Positions 24,658-36,745 of a DNA stretch of 64,000 nt are shown one piece after another (position 1 is the stretch's first letter; the number at the start of each line of letters is the position of its first letter). Origin of the DNA: Lycorma delicatula (lineage: Eukaryota > Arthropoda > Insecta > Hemiptera > Fulgoridae). The DNA is taken from the NCBI RefSeq assembly GCF_047948215.1, contig NC_134457.1, forward strand, positions 88,546,898 through 88,610,897. The letters are read 5' to 3'. The position numbers and the translations under genes were made by a program. The notes below the pieces were generated by a model. It saw only the letters and a list, made by a program, of their open reading frames with translations. It was not told the DNA's origin and searched no databases.

Positions 24658-25287
24658 CTTCCTTGTTCAAAATAAAGGAAGTAATGTGATCGCGAAAAAT
24701 TTCGGTTTTCAGATTTCAACGGAAATATTCATTTTGACCATTCCTGAATCCATTTTGACTAGTTTCGGCGTGACTTCTGTACGTATGTATCTCGCATAAC
24801 TCAAAAACGATTAGCAGTAGGATGTTAAAATTTTGGATTTTGGACTGTTGTAACATTTAGTTGTGCACCTCTCCTTTTGAAGCTCAAAATCCAAAGAAAT
24901 CTGGATTTTGGATTTTTCTTAACTGAAGTAATAAGCTCTCATTTGAAAACTTTTCAACGATATATCATAAGTGCTACTTATTATGATTGGTTCCAGAGTT
25001 ATAGCCAAATGAAATTTTAATTAATAAAATAAATGGATCTTATAAGGGGATGGCACATCGGTTCGAATCAGACTTCCTCTACTTTTTAAAATTTAAATAT
25101 ATTGATTTATTAATTAATAATTAACCTCTGATTATAAAAAAAAATGTTAACGGTAAGTAATTCATTAATAACAATAAAAAATAATGTGAAAAAAATATCA
25201 GAAGTTAATGAAATAAAATGTTTTCGTATTTTTCATTTAAAAAAAAATTTAATAGGTGTAATATACTAGGCGTCCTTGTACGCCTAG
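24658..25287 (+). mobile_element. 602-bp-family TIR element, copy 3
   Basis: The left end is cttccttgttca (one mismatch to the TIR). The body matches copy 2, with the same ggttcgaatc at 25060. The right end is rearranged into a small hairpin (actaggcg / cgcctagt) next to gtacaagga. It abuts the mariner fragment. Confidence 0.65.
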
Positions 25288-25289
25288 TA

Positions 25290-25738
25290 CAAGGAGTCAC
25301 TTAGGAGCAAATTGTCCACCTCCTTTCGATGTTTCTCGTCAGTCACAGAAACTGGTCATCCACTGCAAGGTTCATCCTCAAATGTCGCTTTACCAGCATT
25401 ACGTTCGCAAAATTTCAACGCCCACCTACTCACAGTACTCCTGTCAGTAGGTTTCACTACCGTAAACCGTTTTTAAACGATGAAAAAAATTCGTAGGATT
25501 TACATTTTCTCCTGTTAAAAATCGGTCACTGCGCGCTGTTTTAACCGTGTTGACATATTGACCGAACTCGACTCCATTTTTACTGCTACTGAAAACAAAC
25601 CGGTAAACTGATTTCAACGCATTATCGCAGGTTTGTAGAGGGGGATTTTAGCTATCATGTGTTGCCAAACCCAACTCGATAGTAACTTTTAACTCCGGGT
25701 AGAACGCTATTGTGCAAAATTTATCAGCCAACCTCGTA
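25290..25738 (-). pseudogene. mariner transposon 5' end with transposase N-terminus
   Basis: The terminus cgaggttggctgataaattt lies at 25738 next to a TA dinucleotide, as expected for mariner. The reading from about 25560 gives KQRAVTDF, then TDRSTVSRWALKFCERNAGK, ATFEDEPCSG and PVSVTDEKHRKEVDNLL, the paired HTH region. One stop and several shifts break it, and the catalytic domain is absent. Confidence 0.72.
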
Positions 25739-25740
25739 TA

Positions 25741-25796
25741 TCATCCCATTCATCCTCTGAAGTAATACGTTACGTTGGTTACGGAGGCTAAACAGA
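25741..25796 (+). mobile_element. SINE family 1, 3' tail fragment
   Basis: It contains attcatcctctgaa and acggaggctaaacag, the tail of the SINE at 15920. It is severely 5'-truncated and inserted next to the mariner end. Confidence 0.65.
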
Positions 25797-26190
25797 AAAA
25801 GAACGAAAATAACCTGCTTAGCATTTTTCTTTGGAAAGTCATCTCGCCTCTGTGTGTAGTAGTAAATGAATGTGGTCACTCATTTCAAAACAAAATCTGG
25901 AAAATAAACGAGAGTTTAAATAAAAACATTTACCACCATGATGGCCTCTTGGAAAACATGTTTAAATTATTCAGGCATCCGTTTTACTTCTAAAAGCTTC
26001 TCTGTTTTGATGATGCTGCAATGAGTAAGGATAAAAGTTTCTTTAACCAATTTTGCTTTGGTGACAACCCAGCTGCATATTTTTTTGTCATAGCTCGGGC
26101 ACCATCAGAACAGAAGCCCAACGTACTGGTTTCAGTCAAGTCCATTCTTCGCAAAGAAGTGAACAGCTTTTTGAATATTTAATCGGCGAT
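25797..26190 (-). pseudogene. hAT (ZBED-like) transposase remnant
   Basis: Minus-strand reading gives TLGFCSDGARAMTKKYAAGL, the characteristic C-x-DGA-x-AM block of hAT transposases. It continues with THC-type and later HRGEMTF-like pieces (for HTEVRWLS). Frames shift repeatedly. The BED finger and C-terminal dimerisation domain are missing. Confidence 0.65.
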
Positions 26191-26399
26191 AGTTCGTGCT
26201 AATAGTAATAGTTAATCACAAAATAAAAAATCCTCCTTAATTCTACCCTGAAATACACAATGCAACTAAACCATAAATTAAGCATAATTTCATTAGAGTT
26301 ATACAGAAAAAAAAATATTTTTGAGTTTTATTATTATGTTCTCTTTAACATCCCTTCAATTTTGTGGTATACTGTATCATTTGACATTTATATCATATC

Positions 26400-28010
26400 T
26401 AGCCGTTTAGCTGACGATTGAGCCGACATAGAAGTCATCATACCTTTCGCAGCAGGTAGCGGTGACACCTTTTACGATAATCTACAACGAATGGTTGATG
26501 GAATTCCTAAGACAGATTATATTATTATAGCTGGAGATCTGAACGCACGAATAGGTTTAGAACCAATGCAAGAGGTGGATGGAATATAGAGAGTGGACAT
26601 TGTGAATAGCAATGGAACAAGGTTGCATGAATTATCCAAATTTTAATAATTTGAGATGAAATTGTATATAGAGGTCCTGAAATGGGTTCAGATCATTAAT
26701 TATTGATGACTAAGATTGAAATAATGGCCAGATAGAAGAAGCAAAATACTCGCATAAATAACAAAGGAAAGGAAGAGGAAGTTATTTAGGTTCGTCTTTA
26801 GAATTATGAGAGTGCACGATTCTTGTATCAGGAGAAGTTAACGAATCTGTTACAAAATATAACTACAAGAGAAAGCGTGAATGAAGAATGGGTTGCTGTT
26901 AAGCAAGTAATTATGCAAGCAGCTCGAGAACCTTTGGGTACCTAGATTCTTAATAAGAAAATATAAAGTTTAAAAATTTGGAACAAGGAGATTGATAACG
27001 CCATCTAAGAAAAGCAAATTGCTTATTTTTTTTTTATGCAAACAACCGATTTTGTTACGGTTATCTATAAGCAGAAAACAAATGTTGCTAAGCGTTTTGT
27101 TCAAGAAGCTCATAAAAAGGCATTCTAAGTTTTTCTATCTGAAATAGGTAACAACGTACATGATCGTCAGGTTTTCGCTTCTAAAATTATGAAACTCCTT
27201 AATAGTAGAGGCACAGCTAAAATAGGTGTAATAAATTTGCAAACGTTGTTACAGCATTACAAAGATCTTTGGTTTGATCAGTGAAATAGGACCTTGTAAC
27301 GATCCTGCTGGTGATTTCATTTCATATGAGGGGTAACAAGAAAGTTTTTGAAGATATCAAAAAATAGAAAATAGGTGGTCTAGAAGGCATACTGAATTAC
27401 TGACGTATGGTAGAACGTTTTTCCAACTTGATTTTGACACCTTATAAATTATTGAATATCCTCGGAAATTCCGGATGAATGGCCTGTAGCTGAAGTAATT
27501 TCGTTGATGAAGAGGTAGGAGAGAAAACAAAGTAGGAATTTAAGAAGCATAAGTTTTCAATACTGCATATAATATTTAAACGGTCGGCTTCAAAAAATTT
27601 CTGAATTTTTATTGTTAAACGTACAAACTGGTGATGAATACAACAGAAATCTCTCTGTATAAAAAAATAGATTTTTTTTGGGTAAGATTCAATAAGAACA
27701 AGAATTATCATAAATGATAAAACAATCGAGAGCAGATTCTTCATTTTAATTACCTAGGTTATGATATGGGTTATGGCGGTAACAGGATAAAGAGAGGGAA
27801 CTTAAAAAATTCCGTTGTTTGTGTGTGCTACGATTAGACGTAGTTTCAACGGGAGAGCTTCAAGGAGACTTAAATTCTTAAATTCGTTAGTATTATGGCT
27901 GTCCCAGTGCTCTTTTATGTTGCAGAAAGTTGGTCCTGCACAAGAGATTTCTCCGGGACCACCGCCTCTGAAATGAAATTCCTGCTAGCAGGTAAGGGGG
28001 TGCATTTTGA
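26400..28010 (+). pseudogene. Non-LTR retrotransposon (endonuclease plus RT) remnant
   Basis: The AP-endonuclease is recognisable from FYDNLQRMVDGIPKTDYIII followed by AGDLNARIG. Then come NSNGTRLHEL and an SDH-type motif at about 26680-26710. Connector and reverse-transcriptase fragments follow, such as SEIPDEWPVAEVISLM near 27460. The end reads VPVLFYVAESW at about 27900, the usual gene end of L2/RTE-like LINEs, and an SEMKFLL piece follows. Stops and shifts are frequent, and the YADD box was not found. This is consistent with a long-dead copy about 1.6 kb long, from an original of about 3 kb. Confidence 0.72.
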
Positions 28011-28019
28011 AGAAGCGAT

Positions 28020-29460
28020 TTCATAATGAAAATGGCAGGCATAAGTTAGCCGTAAAACGATCTTTGCAAGAAAAATGATGAAATCGCTTATATTTAAATA
28101 ATATGATGAAATCGATATATTTAAATTATATTAAATATACTTTGTGATCTTTTGTCTGTCATTCTCTATTAAACTATTTATCTACATCGATTTATATTGT
28201 AAATTAACTAAACTAATCAACCTAAACCAAATTAATTCAAGCAAAGTACGTAAAAATCAGTATGTATCTAAGAAAAAGTTCCCTTTCGAGATACGTATTC
28301 CTACATTAATACTTATCAAATTAAAAAGGGCACAATAACAATATTTTCATCAGTTTATCAACGATTATGTAAAACACTGGACGCAACTGTATCTATAGGG
28401 TAACCGTGATTCACTCGCTCTTCTTAACTACTGGATGAAAGTACGGCAGTCCTTTTAATAGTGACCGTTAAGAAACTTGTGCGTACATGTGCGACGCTGT
28501 GCATGCGTGGAACAGACAACTCGCTATTTGTGCGCTGTAGTATTTAAAGAACTCGTTGGCATTGCGTGTTCGTTTCTGCTAGCCGAATAACTGACATTCT
28601 TATTGTTGTTATACATATTTTCTCAAATTAAGGGAAAAGGAAATGATGATGTAACATACAACCCTTAATGTAACATAAAAACTGCTTATAGTTTAATGAA
28701 CCTAACAAGAATTTGCATACAATATAATATTTAATCATTCCATCCATCACTGAAATTTTTGAATTATTATTAACTTTATAACATCGTGTGCTTTTTCTTA
28801 ATTAGACTACTTAATTTTAATCTTTTTTTTTATGATTTAAACTTTGAAAAAAAAATGATATAAATTTTTGTTAAACCTGAAAGATTATTAAACTGGTGGT
28901 AAAGTACAATTTTAAAGATGTAAAATATATTTAAATATATCTAAAATTATTACAATATTTAAAAGCTATTTACGAAAAAATAAAAAGATTATGCTCTAAT
29001 TCACTGATAATTTTTGAAAACGTCTTATTTATAAACATAATTTTTAAAAAAGAGACTACGTTTTTTCATTAAAGAAAAAGTTAAAAAATGTTATTAGAAT
29101 TTCTAATATTAAGGATCAAAATTGTATATTACTCCTAACCCTCTAATAAAGATGTTTCTTCTATAATAATACCTCACTTAAAGAAAATTCTTTAAAAAAA
29201 TTTAAGTCGATAAGTTGAAACAGAAAAAATATACAAATAATTATTACTTCTTTTTTTAAATTAGGGGCTGCTTTAATTATTTATATGCGCAAAGGTGTTT
29301 CAAGTTTTATTTTCGGTGACTTTTCTAGAAAAATATTAATTTGTTTTTTAAGAAAAAAATACACACGATAAATTTGTATAAAATCTAACTCCCTTCACAT
29401 TCAATTTTTTCTCAAAATTGAATAAAAACCCCTTAACATACAAATTAATTCTTAAAATCT
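28020..29460. other. AT-rich DNA; a G+C-richer patch at 28380-28590
   Basis: The patch contains a TATTTAAAG box and CG-rich sequence, reminiscent of a promoter or LTR end. No coding content follows, so I make no call. Confidence 0.35.
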
Positions 29461-29464
29461 ATTT

Positions 29465-29512
29465 AGACATACAGAGTGATTCACGAAAAATGTAAAAAAA
29501 CTTTCTGGACAA
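29465..29512 (-). repeat. End of the 'gagtgattcacgaa' repeat
   Basis: The sequence cagagtgattcacgaaaaat is the inverse of the end at 39790-39812 (cttcgtgaatcactctgtaa). Confidence 0.5.
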
Positions 29513-32280
29513 ATTCAACTGGTGAAAATAAAGAAGAGAGTTTATTTTCTTCTTGTTTTAATAGTAAATGCTCTTATGTAAATGAAAGTACTGAAGATGA
29601 AACAATTTTTTTTAATTCTCATAATTTCATTAAAAAAGAATGAAAGTATTAGTTTAAGAGATTATACTAGTTTTATTAAAAAAATTAATAGATAAAACAG
29701 AAATAAATTTGATTGGTAAAATCGAATGCAATATTACATCACGGATTTTCAATTCGTAATGATCATTACATTAGTTTTATTAAAAAAGGAAAAATATGGT
29801 ATGAAGTGAATGATATGACTATCAGAAAAAAAATTGGCCGTGAAATGCAATTTGTTTGTTCTAAGGCCTAAAATTTTAATAACAAATCCATAAGATTAAC
29901 CATCATCAGTAATTCGCAAAAAAAAAATGAAAAAATAATCTAACAAAATGCAATGATATCCAAAAAAAAATACAATGAAATTGTAAACCGTACGCTAAGA
30001 GTCTCGCTTTTTTACTTCTTTGCTAGGAAAACACACTTCTACTACCAAAATCTGTTATTAATTTAGAATTAAAAAAAAATGCATGTTAAATATACGTAAT
30101 AGACAATAGATATACAATAATAGACAATAAACAATCTTTAAGCGTTCCGTATAATAAGCAAAAAAAAGAAAAATTTGTTACAAAAAAAACTCTTACCGGC
30201 CCGATTTCAAGTGTAATACATATTAAATGTACAGAAATAATACAATTCTTATGATTATTCGTTGTTTAATAAATGAAAACGTAAAGTTTATTACGTAAAT
30301 GGTAAATATAAGAAAAAATAATATGATTATTATATATAATAAAATAATATTTAATTAATAAATCAACGTTCTAGAACAAGCAAAATACAAGAGAAAAAAA
30401 ATCATTTTTCATTCCTTCTGTCAATTTTTACATTTGAAGTAACCGCTGAATTAACCAATAGTAGTAAAATTCTGTTATTTTATACTTTACTTTTTAATGT
30501 AATTTTATCATAAATTCAGTTTCATTATTTATTTTTAGTTGTCCGCCTATACTGCGACTATACTAAATACTACAAAAGAGAAAATTATTAATAAAATAAT
30601 ATAATTTTGCAAATTATAAAATAACTAGTTGACGTCTAGTAAGAGAATTTTAAATATTTACAAATATTCATTAAAGAAAAAGAAATCATTTTCTGTTGCC
30701 ATGGCAACAGAAATACACTGAATAAAAAAAATTTTTGTTTTTCATTGTACTGCTTCTCAAAGGATAATTAAAATTTTTAAATAATTTAATGCCGCTTAAA
30801 TAGTTGATACTTTCTTAAAACAAGATTATACTTTATATAACAAAAATAAAGAATTATCTTAAAAATCCCTCAATCCTTCTTTTGCTTTTCCTGTTACATG
30901 ATTGTACTGTATAGCTGGAAAAGTAAATATACTGTTAGCTATAAGACAAGGGAAAGTATGTTAGAGTCAAACAACTTTGCATGTCGGGGTTTTTGCAGGT
31001 TCGTGATATTTCATAACACTTTCTAATAAAATAACACAAATTTGGCATTAAAAAATTATCAAAGGATGGTATATGGTGTACGGTTCCCGCACATGTAAAC
31101 CTGTTTTTTTATTTGTTATTTCCAGGCTTGATGGACCGATTTAGATGAAATTTGGCCTGTTTATTTCTGTATATGAGACACAACGATGTCATTTAATTTT
31201 TAATAATTAGTTTGTTCGCAAGATAGCAGGGAGGTAAATCTTATGGGTCCCAATCTTAAACTTTTACTCTGAAGGTAGATAGTATATATTTAAAGGTATA
31301 CATGGAAATATCTTATGGAAAGCAAAAGGGATGAAGCCAAACCCTTTCCTCTTTTTTCTTGTTTCTGGATTCTATTCTTCTTGTTTCTTTATCTACTCTA
31401 GTTCTTTTACTAACTACAATCACTATTAGTCCCATATCTTTAAATAGTAATCTGAAGAGAGTAAGCCCATGTAAGTAATAGTTGTATAACTTTCGTGGTT
31501 TAGCCGGTATGGAAAAAACGTCGTTCGCAGCATACGACAATGTTAGAAATCCGCGTCTTGTAAAAATTAAAAATAGGAAGTTAGGATAACCAGTTAAATA
31601 GCAGGTTAGAGTGACTAATCAGAGCATGAGCTAAAGCTCTTTGTAATCAAAGACAATGTATAGTATTGTGTTCTAATTCCAGGATTCTAAGTTTTTCTTA
31701 CGAATTCCGTTAAACTTTTCGCGTCAAGGCTTTGCATATCAGAATGTTTATGGGTTATACATCATTACGCTGTAAATTTCATTCAAAATAATTGCGTAGG
31801 TAAATCGTTAAAATAATTCTGTAATGTGACCGGTAAAAAATGTTCAGTAAATATTGAAAACAATACGGTATATTGTGATTGGTTAGAATGTATAATTAAG
31901 TAAAATAAATTTACTAGTAATGAGATTTGTGAAAATAATTCCGTATTTGGACCAATGAAAATTTTTAAATATGATTAGCTAAATGGTATACAAATTAAGA
32001 TTAATTAAAAGGTATTGATTCTCGACGAAGGTAGGATTATAACAGATGTTTCTCATTATATTTTCGTTTTTCAAATTAATTTTTTGTAGTAAATAAACAA
32101 AGCCTCAACATTTATTTTTTGATGATTTTTTAAGAATTTGTTGACACAGTAAATTTATATACCTATTTAAAGAAATTTGTTTCTAGATGGCGAAAAAAGA
32201 AAAAAAATCTGGCACGTTACGAGTTACCGGTATTGTTTCAAGTTTTATTTAGAATCTTACAGAGAATAAATATTTATATA
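29513..32280. other. AT-rich intron sequence
   Basis: A-rich tracts with an X-box palindrome (30690-30713) and a short repeat phrase near 31125-31180 (gatggaccgatttagatg). No gene was seen. Confidence 0.4.
30690..30713. promoter_or_regulatory. Perfect RFX X-box palindrome
   Basis: A 24-base perfect palindrome has GTTGCCATGGCAAC as its core (30695-30708), the full consensus for RFX winged-helix factors, which drive ciliary and testis genes in animals. It lies in the inferred gene B intron, 12 kb from the predicted promoter. Function is not demonstrated. Confidence 0.4.
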
Positions 32281-32283
32281 ACA

Positions 32284-32520
32284 CACTAGCCGGTTTGTCT
32301 AGTGAGAACATGGACCCTCGGGGCTCAGTTCAACCCAGGTGAATCCTAGAGCCAACTCAAGGTCTCCTCGGAGCCAAGGAGCCTACCTGAACACCCGCAG
32401 AGCATGATTCGGTCGCTATTCCCACTGCCTAGAGGGATCTAACCCCTTGACCACCGCACTGTACTATTAAGCCAAACTATCGTGTCGTTACTAGCCTAAC
32501 CGAAAACATCATGCTCGCCT
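32284..32520. repeat. G+C-rich island beginning 'actagccgg'
   Basis: A block of about 235 bases with much higher G+C than its flanks begins actagccggtttgtctagtg and ends near ttactagcctaac. The same actagcc start occurs at 4762 and 22829. No tRNA fold or coding signal could be supported. Confidence 0.4.
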
Positions 32521-33139
32521 CTATCGGCTGACACTGACAATCATCTAAATGAAACTATTTGTTAGATAATACAATTCATTAATATAAAATGTATAAATAA
32601 CTATTTATGTATTAGTTAATGTGTCTAGTTTAAAAATCAAAATATGATCTTATAATACGGTACTTTATATGCTGTAATTACACACATTATTTTAATCCTA
32701 ATTTATCCAATAAAATGCGAAATTATTTAATAAAATACGATGACCAAGTATGTTATTGGAATAACGCTATAACATAATCAGATAGTGTAATATTTAAAAG
32801 CATATTTTTCTACGACTATTATGAACTATTTCATAAATTTTATTATAAAAACAGGAAAAAGCAATATTTGACTATATTTAACCGTACAATGAAATGGTTA
32901 AGAAAATGTTACGGTTTTATCTACCGCTTATAACTTAATTATTAGCACTGCGTTAACAATCAAGGCATAATAAAGAAGTATTAATATTAATCAAGGCATA
33001 GTGTATACAAATCGAAAAAACGTCATTGATTAATTTTTCAAGTAGCTTCACTTTTTCACTCAAGCGGTTCAATCCCGCTCATGTCATCTGAGTCTCAATG
33101 AGATTAACGATTCAACGAGGTTGTCCATCTCACTTTCCT

Positions 33140-34510
33140 TTGATAAGTACTAGTCTTCAATTTTTTTTTATGTTGTCGCAATTTCGTACCCAGTCTTCTT
33201 TGCCCACGCTTGCAATCTTCTCTTCGGTTAGAGTTTGAATTTGAGGAAAACTACAAGATGTATTTTTACATATGAGTTCAGTTGGGTTGAGGTCCGGATT
33301 TTATGGCAGCAGATATTATGACCCTTCTCTTGAGCAACTCCAGGATATAGAAAAAAATCCTATTTTTCATAGGAAAAATCCTATAGCGGCTATGTCCTCA
33401 TCAAGGGTATAGTAGCAAAATCTAGGTTTGTGCAACTTTATGAGTAAGTACAGCTCGAGCACATAAATAGCATCGGTGAAAGGAATGTTATATTTCACAA
33501 GCCAATCTTTCATATTTTGTTTTCTGCTCTTTGAGTTCGGGGCTTTATCGATTTGAATATTATGGTACGGAGCGTTGTCTATTACTTAAACACTCCTTGG
33601 CTCCAAATTTGCCAGAAATTTTTCTTTCAACAATTTCATAAACATATCAATGTTTACGTTATCGTGATAACGTACGTTGTCAAGGCATTTCGTACCAAAA
33701 TCTTTTCACGCCAGCATGAATAATTATTAATTTGTACCCTTTAGAGATTGGACATCGGACACCATTGTTGGAATTGTCTGACCACGATTGATTTTTAAGG
33801 TGACTGCTAATACGTACGATTCATCAAGATAAATTATGGACCGTCCTTGATTTCTGAAACGCTTCATTGCCCTCAGATAAGAAATTCTTTGTTCTCTAAC
33901 GTCTGGCGTTTCAATTAGTCCTCCTCTATTTGAAGATAAGATCCTTCAGAATATATTTCAAACTGCTTTTCTGCTCTTGAAAGTTAATATTCTCTCGTAG
34001 CTATTGTAACAGAATTTTCACTGTAGGAAGGCAGTGTTTTTGCAGGTGAAAATTATAAACTGTTCGTCTTACCATAGATTTGTTATTGTCGTCCAGTCCT
34101 GTGATACGCCTTTTAGAAAAGTTGGTAGTTTGCCTGGCGTAAAGAATGTACAAGACTACACTTCATTCACACTCATACATATCATCCTCATTCATCCTCT
34201 GAAGAATTATCTTAACGGTAGTTACGGGAGGCTAAACAGGAAAAGAGAGAGTTTGCCTGGCGTTGAAAAATGTTTTGTTTCGTTGTCATTACCATCTGTT
34301 ATTTTTTTCAGTTCGCTATTAATTGTTGTCACCATACGCTCAGACACACCACATGCTGCAGCACTTCTTCCTTGAGCTTTTGATAAAGGAATTTTTACAG
34401 CCTTGTTATCTGCTTCTCCCTTCATAAACTTGTAAACGTTAGAAATAATTACTCTGCCTTGACTATGAATGATGCGTTCATTCAATTTCGATTGAATGCC
34501 GTTGACCATT
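33140..34510 (-). pseudogene. DDE (IS630-like) transposase remnant, split by a SINE
   Basis: Starting near 34510, the reading gives VNGIQSKLNERIIHSQGRVI, then an N-terminal HTH with GRSAAACGVSERMV and TPGK. After the SINE, it continues with GLDDNNKSMVRRT, YLRAMKRFR and IIYLDESY (33860-33820), the first catalytic aspartate region. The conserved C-terminal PDLNPTELI lies at 33300-33270, followed by a tail with KEDWVRNC. This is a complete but disabled gene of about 1.25 kb without the insertion. Stops and shifts are present downstream of the HTH. Confidence 0.78.
34141..34249 (+). mobile_element. 5'-truncated SINE family 1 with 14-bp target duplication
   Basis: The tail part of the SINE (catcctcattcatcctctga through gaggctaaacaggaaaag) is flanked by perfect 14-bp direct repeats agtttgcctggcgt at 34127-34140 and 34250-34263. 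It interrupts the transposase just after its TPGK residues. Confidence 0.9.
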
Positions 34511-35330
34511 TTCAAATTTTTGTGCAAATACATGCTTTTTAAATATTAAATTACTACAAACGAAACTAACATAAAATTGTTTCTAAGCATAAAATTACTA
34601 TCACATCACTTTATTTCATTTATTACAGGAAGATTATTATATAAAAATGTTACGATCGTTACAAAACTTCGCAATGGTTAGTTGAATACTGTTAATTTAT
34701 GTAATCTGTTTGTAGCTTATTATAAAGGGATATTTAGGGGGAGGAGTCGTTTAAAAATAAATTATATCATTAGTCACCAAACTACAATAATTGGTCGTTG
34801 CTGCTGTGTGTTGATATTATTAATCGCATCAGCAAATCCTTAGATAAATACGATGACGTAATAATAGTAATAATACGATAGAGATAATATATATATAATA
34901 CGTTAACTGTGATGAGTATTTGCTTATGTGATTTAAATGAGACTATGTAAAAGTGTCATCCTGACTCTTCATGATTTTTTTGGAATAGAGACCCCTCTCC
35001 ACAGTCCACCAATCAGTCGGCCGGCCTGGCAACATCTTCATTTGTTAGAAAACAGATCGATTTTCTCCAAATGAATCTTTATCACAAAAATCAAAAAGTG
35101 TAATTAACTAGAGAAAAATGTTACTATGTAGTATTTGATGGATCTCCGCAAAAATAAACAAATTTTTAGGACTGGGAAAATTTTTTTCCTGGGCACACAA
35201 CGAAATATAGTCATCAGCTTCCGGATACGATATCTGTATATAGTAAACATACAAATATTTAAAAGAAACAAAAATTAAATTAAAATTTAAACTATAGAAA
35301 TATAAAAAATACAGCACAGATGAAAAGAGT

Positions 35331-35613
35331 CCTCTTTCGTTTTCTGTTTAGCCTCCAGAAGCTCCGTTAAGGTATGAGGATGATACATATGAATCTAAAT
35401 GAAGTGTAGTATTGTACAGTCTCAGGTCAAACATTCCTGAGATGTGTGATTAATTGAAATCAAACCACTAAAGTACAACGGTATCCACGATCTAGTATTC
35501 AAATTCGTATAAAAGTAACTTCCTTTACTAGGATTTGAACCTTAGAACTCTCTACTTTGATAAATCAGCTGATTTTCGATGATGAGTTCACCACTAGACC
35601 AACCCGGTGTGTT
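35331..35613 (-). mobile_element. Full-length SINE family 1 with imperfect target duplication
   Basis: The minus-strand head has tggtctagtggtgaac and ggttcaaatcct. The tail reads ggctaaacagaaaacg. Flanks atgaaaagag (35320) and atgagaagag (35614) form a ten-base target duplication with one change. Confidence 0.85.
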
Positions 35614-35639
35614 ATGAGAAGAGCTCATGACGCATATTA

Positions 35640-36260
35640 AACGCGAAATAAACCACATTGAATACAAATTTAAAAAGAAACTGAAAAAAACAAAATTAAC
35701 ATCCGGCATACGCCAAATGGCTTAAACAGACGAGAAAGGCCGTATGAATAATCAGGTTTTAGAAGACAGCCTTTACAAATCGATAACTGAAATAAGACAT
35801 TCGATAACATCATTGCATTGTTCCCCAACATACTTCGCATGTCAGCCCCTAGTTTAAACATGCGATGGAATGCCATATACAGATAAAACCCACAAGGATG
35901 TGGTGCGTAGTTAGTTGGGAGTCGCAGCGAACACAAACGGGTGCATCTTAATTCATGACCTTTAAGACGTGCTTTGCTTCTTCAGGCACTTCGTATGCCA
36001 CCATATACTCGTAGAAACCTCGAGAGAGTGATGGGGACTTGGGAAGCCTAGGAGGACGGAGATGCCGTACCAGGCGATGATATATTAATAGAGCCCTCTA
36101 CAGGGACCTTGGTTGTTTGCTGTGTAGTTGGTGCAACAAAAACTTTGTGATGTGTAACGACTGAAGTGGATTTAGATAAACCATCATAGATTTTTCTAGC
36201 AGAAATTACCTTCTTGCCAGTACTCAATGCTGTACTAGGAGTAGGAAAGACTAAAATCTG
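35640..36260 (-). pseudogene. Jockey-like non-LTR fragments: ORF1-like piece and ORF2 C-terminus
   Basis: On the minus strand, 36240-36060 reads as a Ser/Thr-rich segment (PSTALSTGKKVISARKIYDG). Downstream, 35990-35760 reads EVPEEAKHVLKV, CVRCDSQLTTHHILV and, after a shift, YMAFHRMFKLGADM and SMLGNNAMMLSNVLF. This is the zinc-knuckle-like C-terminus that follows RNase H in Jockey-type LINEs. The intervening polymerase is absent, so the copy is internally deleted or a composite. Confidence 0.5.
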
Positions 36261-36529
36261 CTGGAATGGGTTCTACTATGATCTATCAGAAAGAATAATG
36301 AAGAAAAAACAGCCAGATATGATAAATCAACACTAGAACACATACGTCAAAGACGACTCATGACAAAACACAGTATTTAAGTAGATGATTATGTTCCGTT
36401 CAAAATATTCATCAGACCTTTCACAAACAAATTTTCAAAGTAAAAGAAAACTTCTTTTTTCCATAATAATCGTTATTAATTTTTATCGCCGATGCTCGTG
36501 TAAGAATTAGGTGTTAGAATCAGGTGAAT

Positions 36530-36745
36530 TAGTAAGTTCACCTGATCGTCTGACCCCATGTGATTTTTCCTTTGGGATTTTATAAAGGATCTGGTGTATG
36601 CGCCTCAGCTACCTACTGATCTACCCGATTTGAGGCACAGGATTGAAGCAGTTGTCGCTTCGATTACTCCAGACATGCTGGTTATAGTATAGGATGAACT
36701 CTTCAGTTGGTTGGGTCTGTGTCGCGTGACGAAGGGTACTCTAAT
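36530..36745 (+). pseudogene. mariner-like DDE transposase C-terminus
   Basis: SPDRLTPCDF is followed, after a one-base shift, by WDFIKDLVYAPQLPTDLPDL and HRIEAVVASITPDML, and then LGLCRVTKGT after a stop. This is the familiar C-terminal third of insect DDE transposons of the SPDLTPLDFFLWG type. The inverted pair ttatttgtgattcatt (36768) and aatgaatcacaaataaaa (36862) follows. Confidence 0.65.

Noticed and set aside
34034..34375. 113-codon plus-strand frame
   Set aside because: It is antisense to the disrupted transposase and runs through the inserted SINE.
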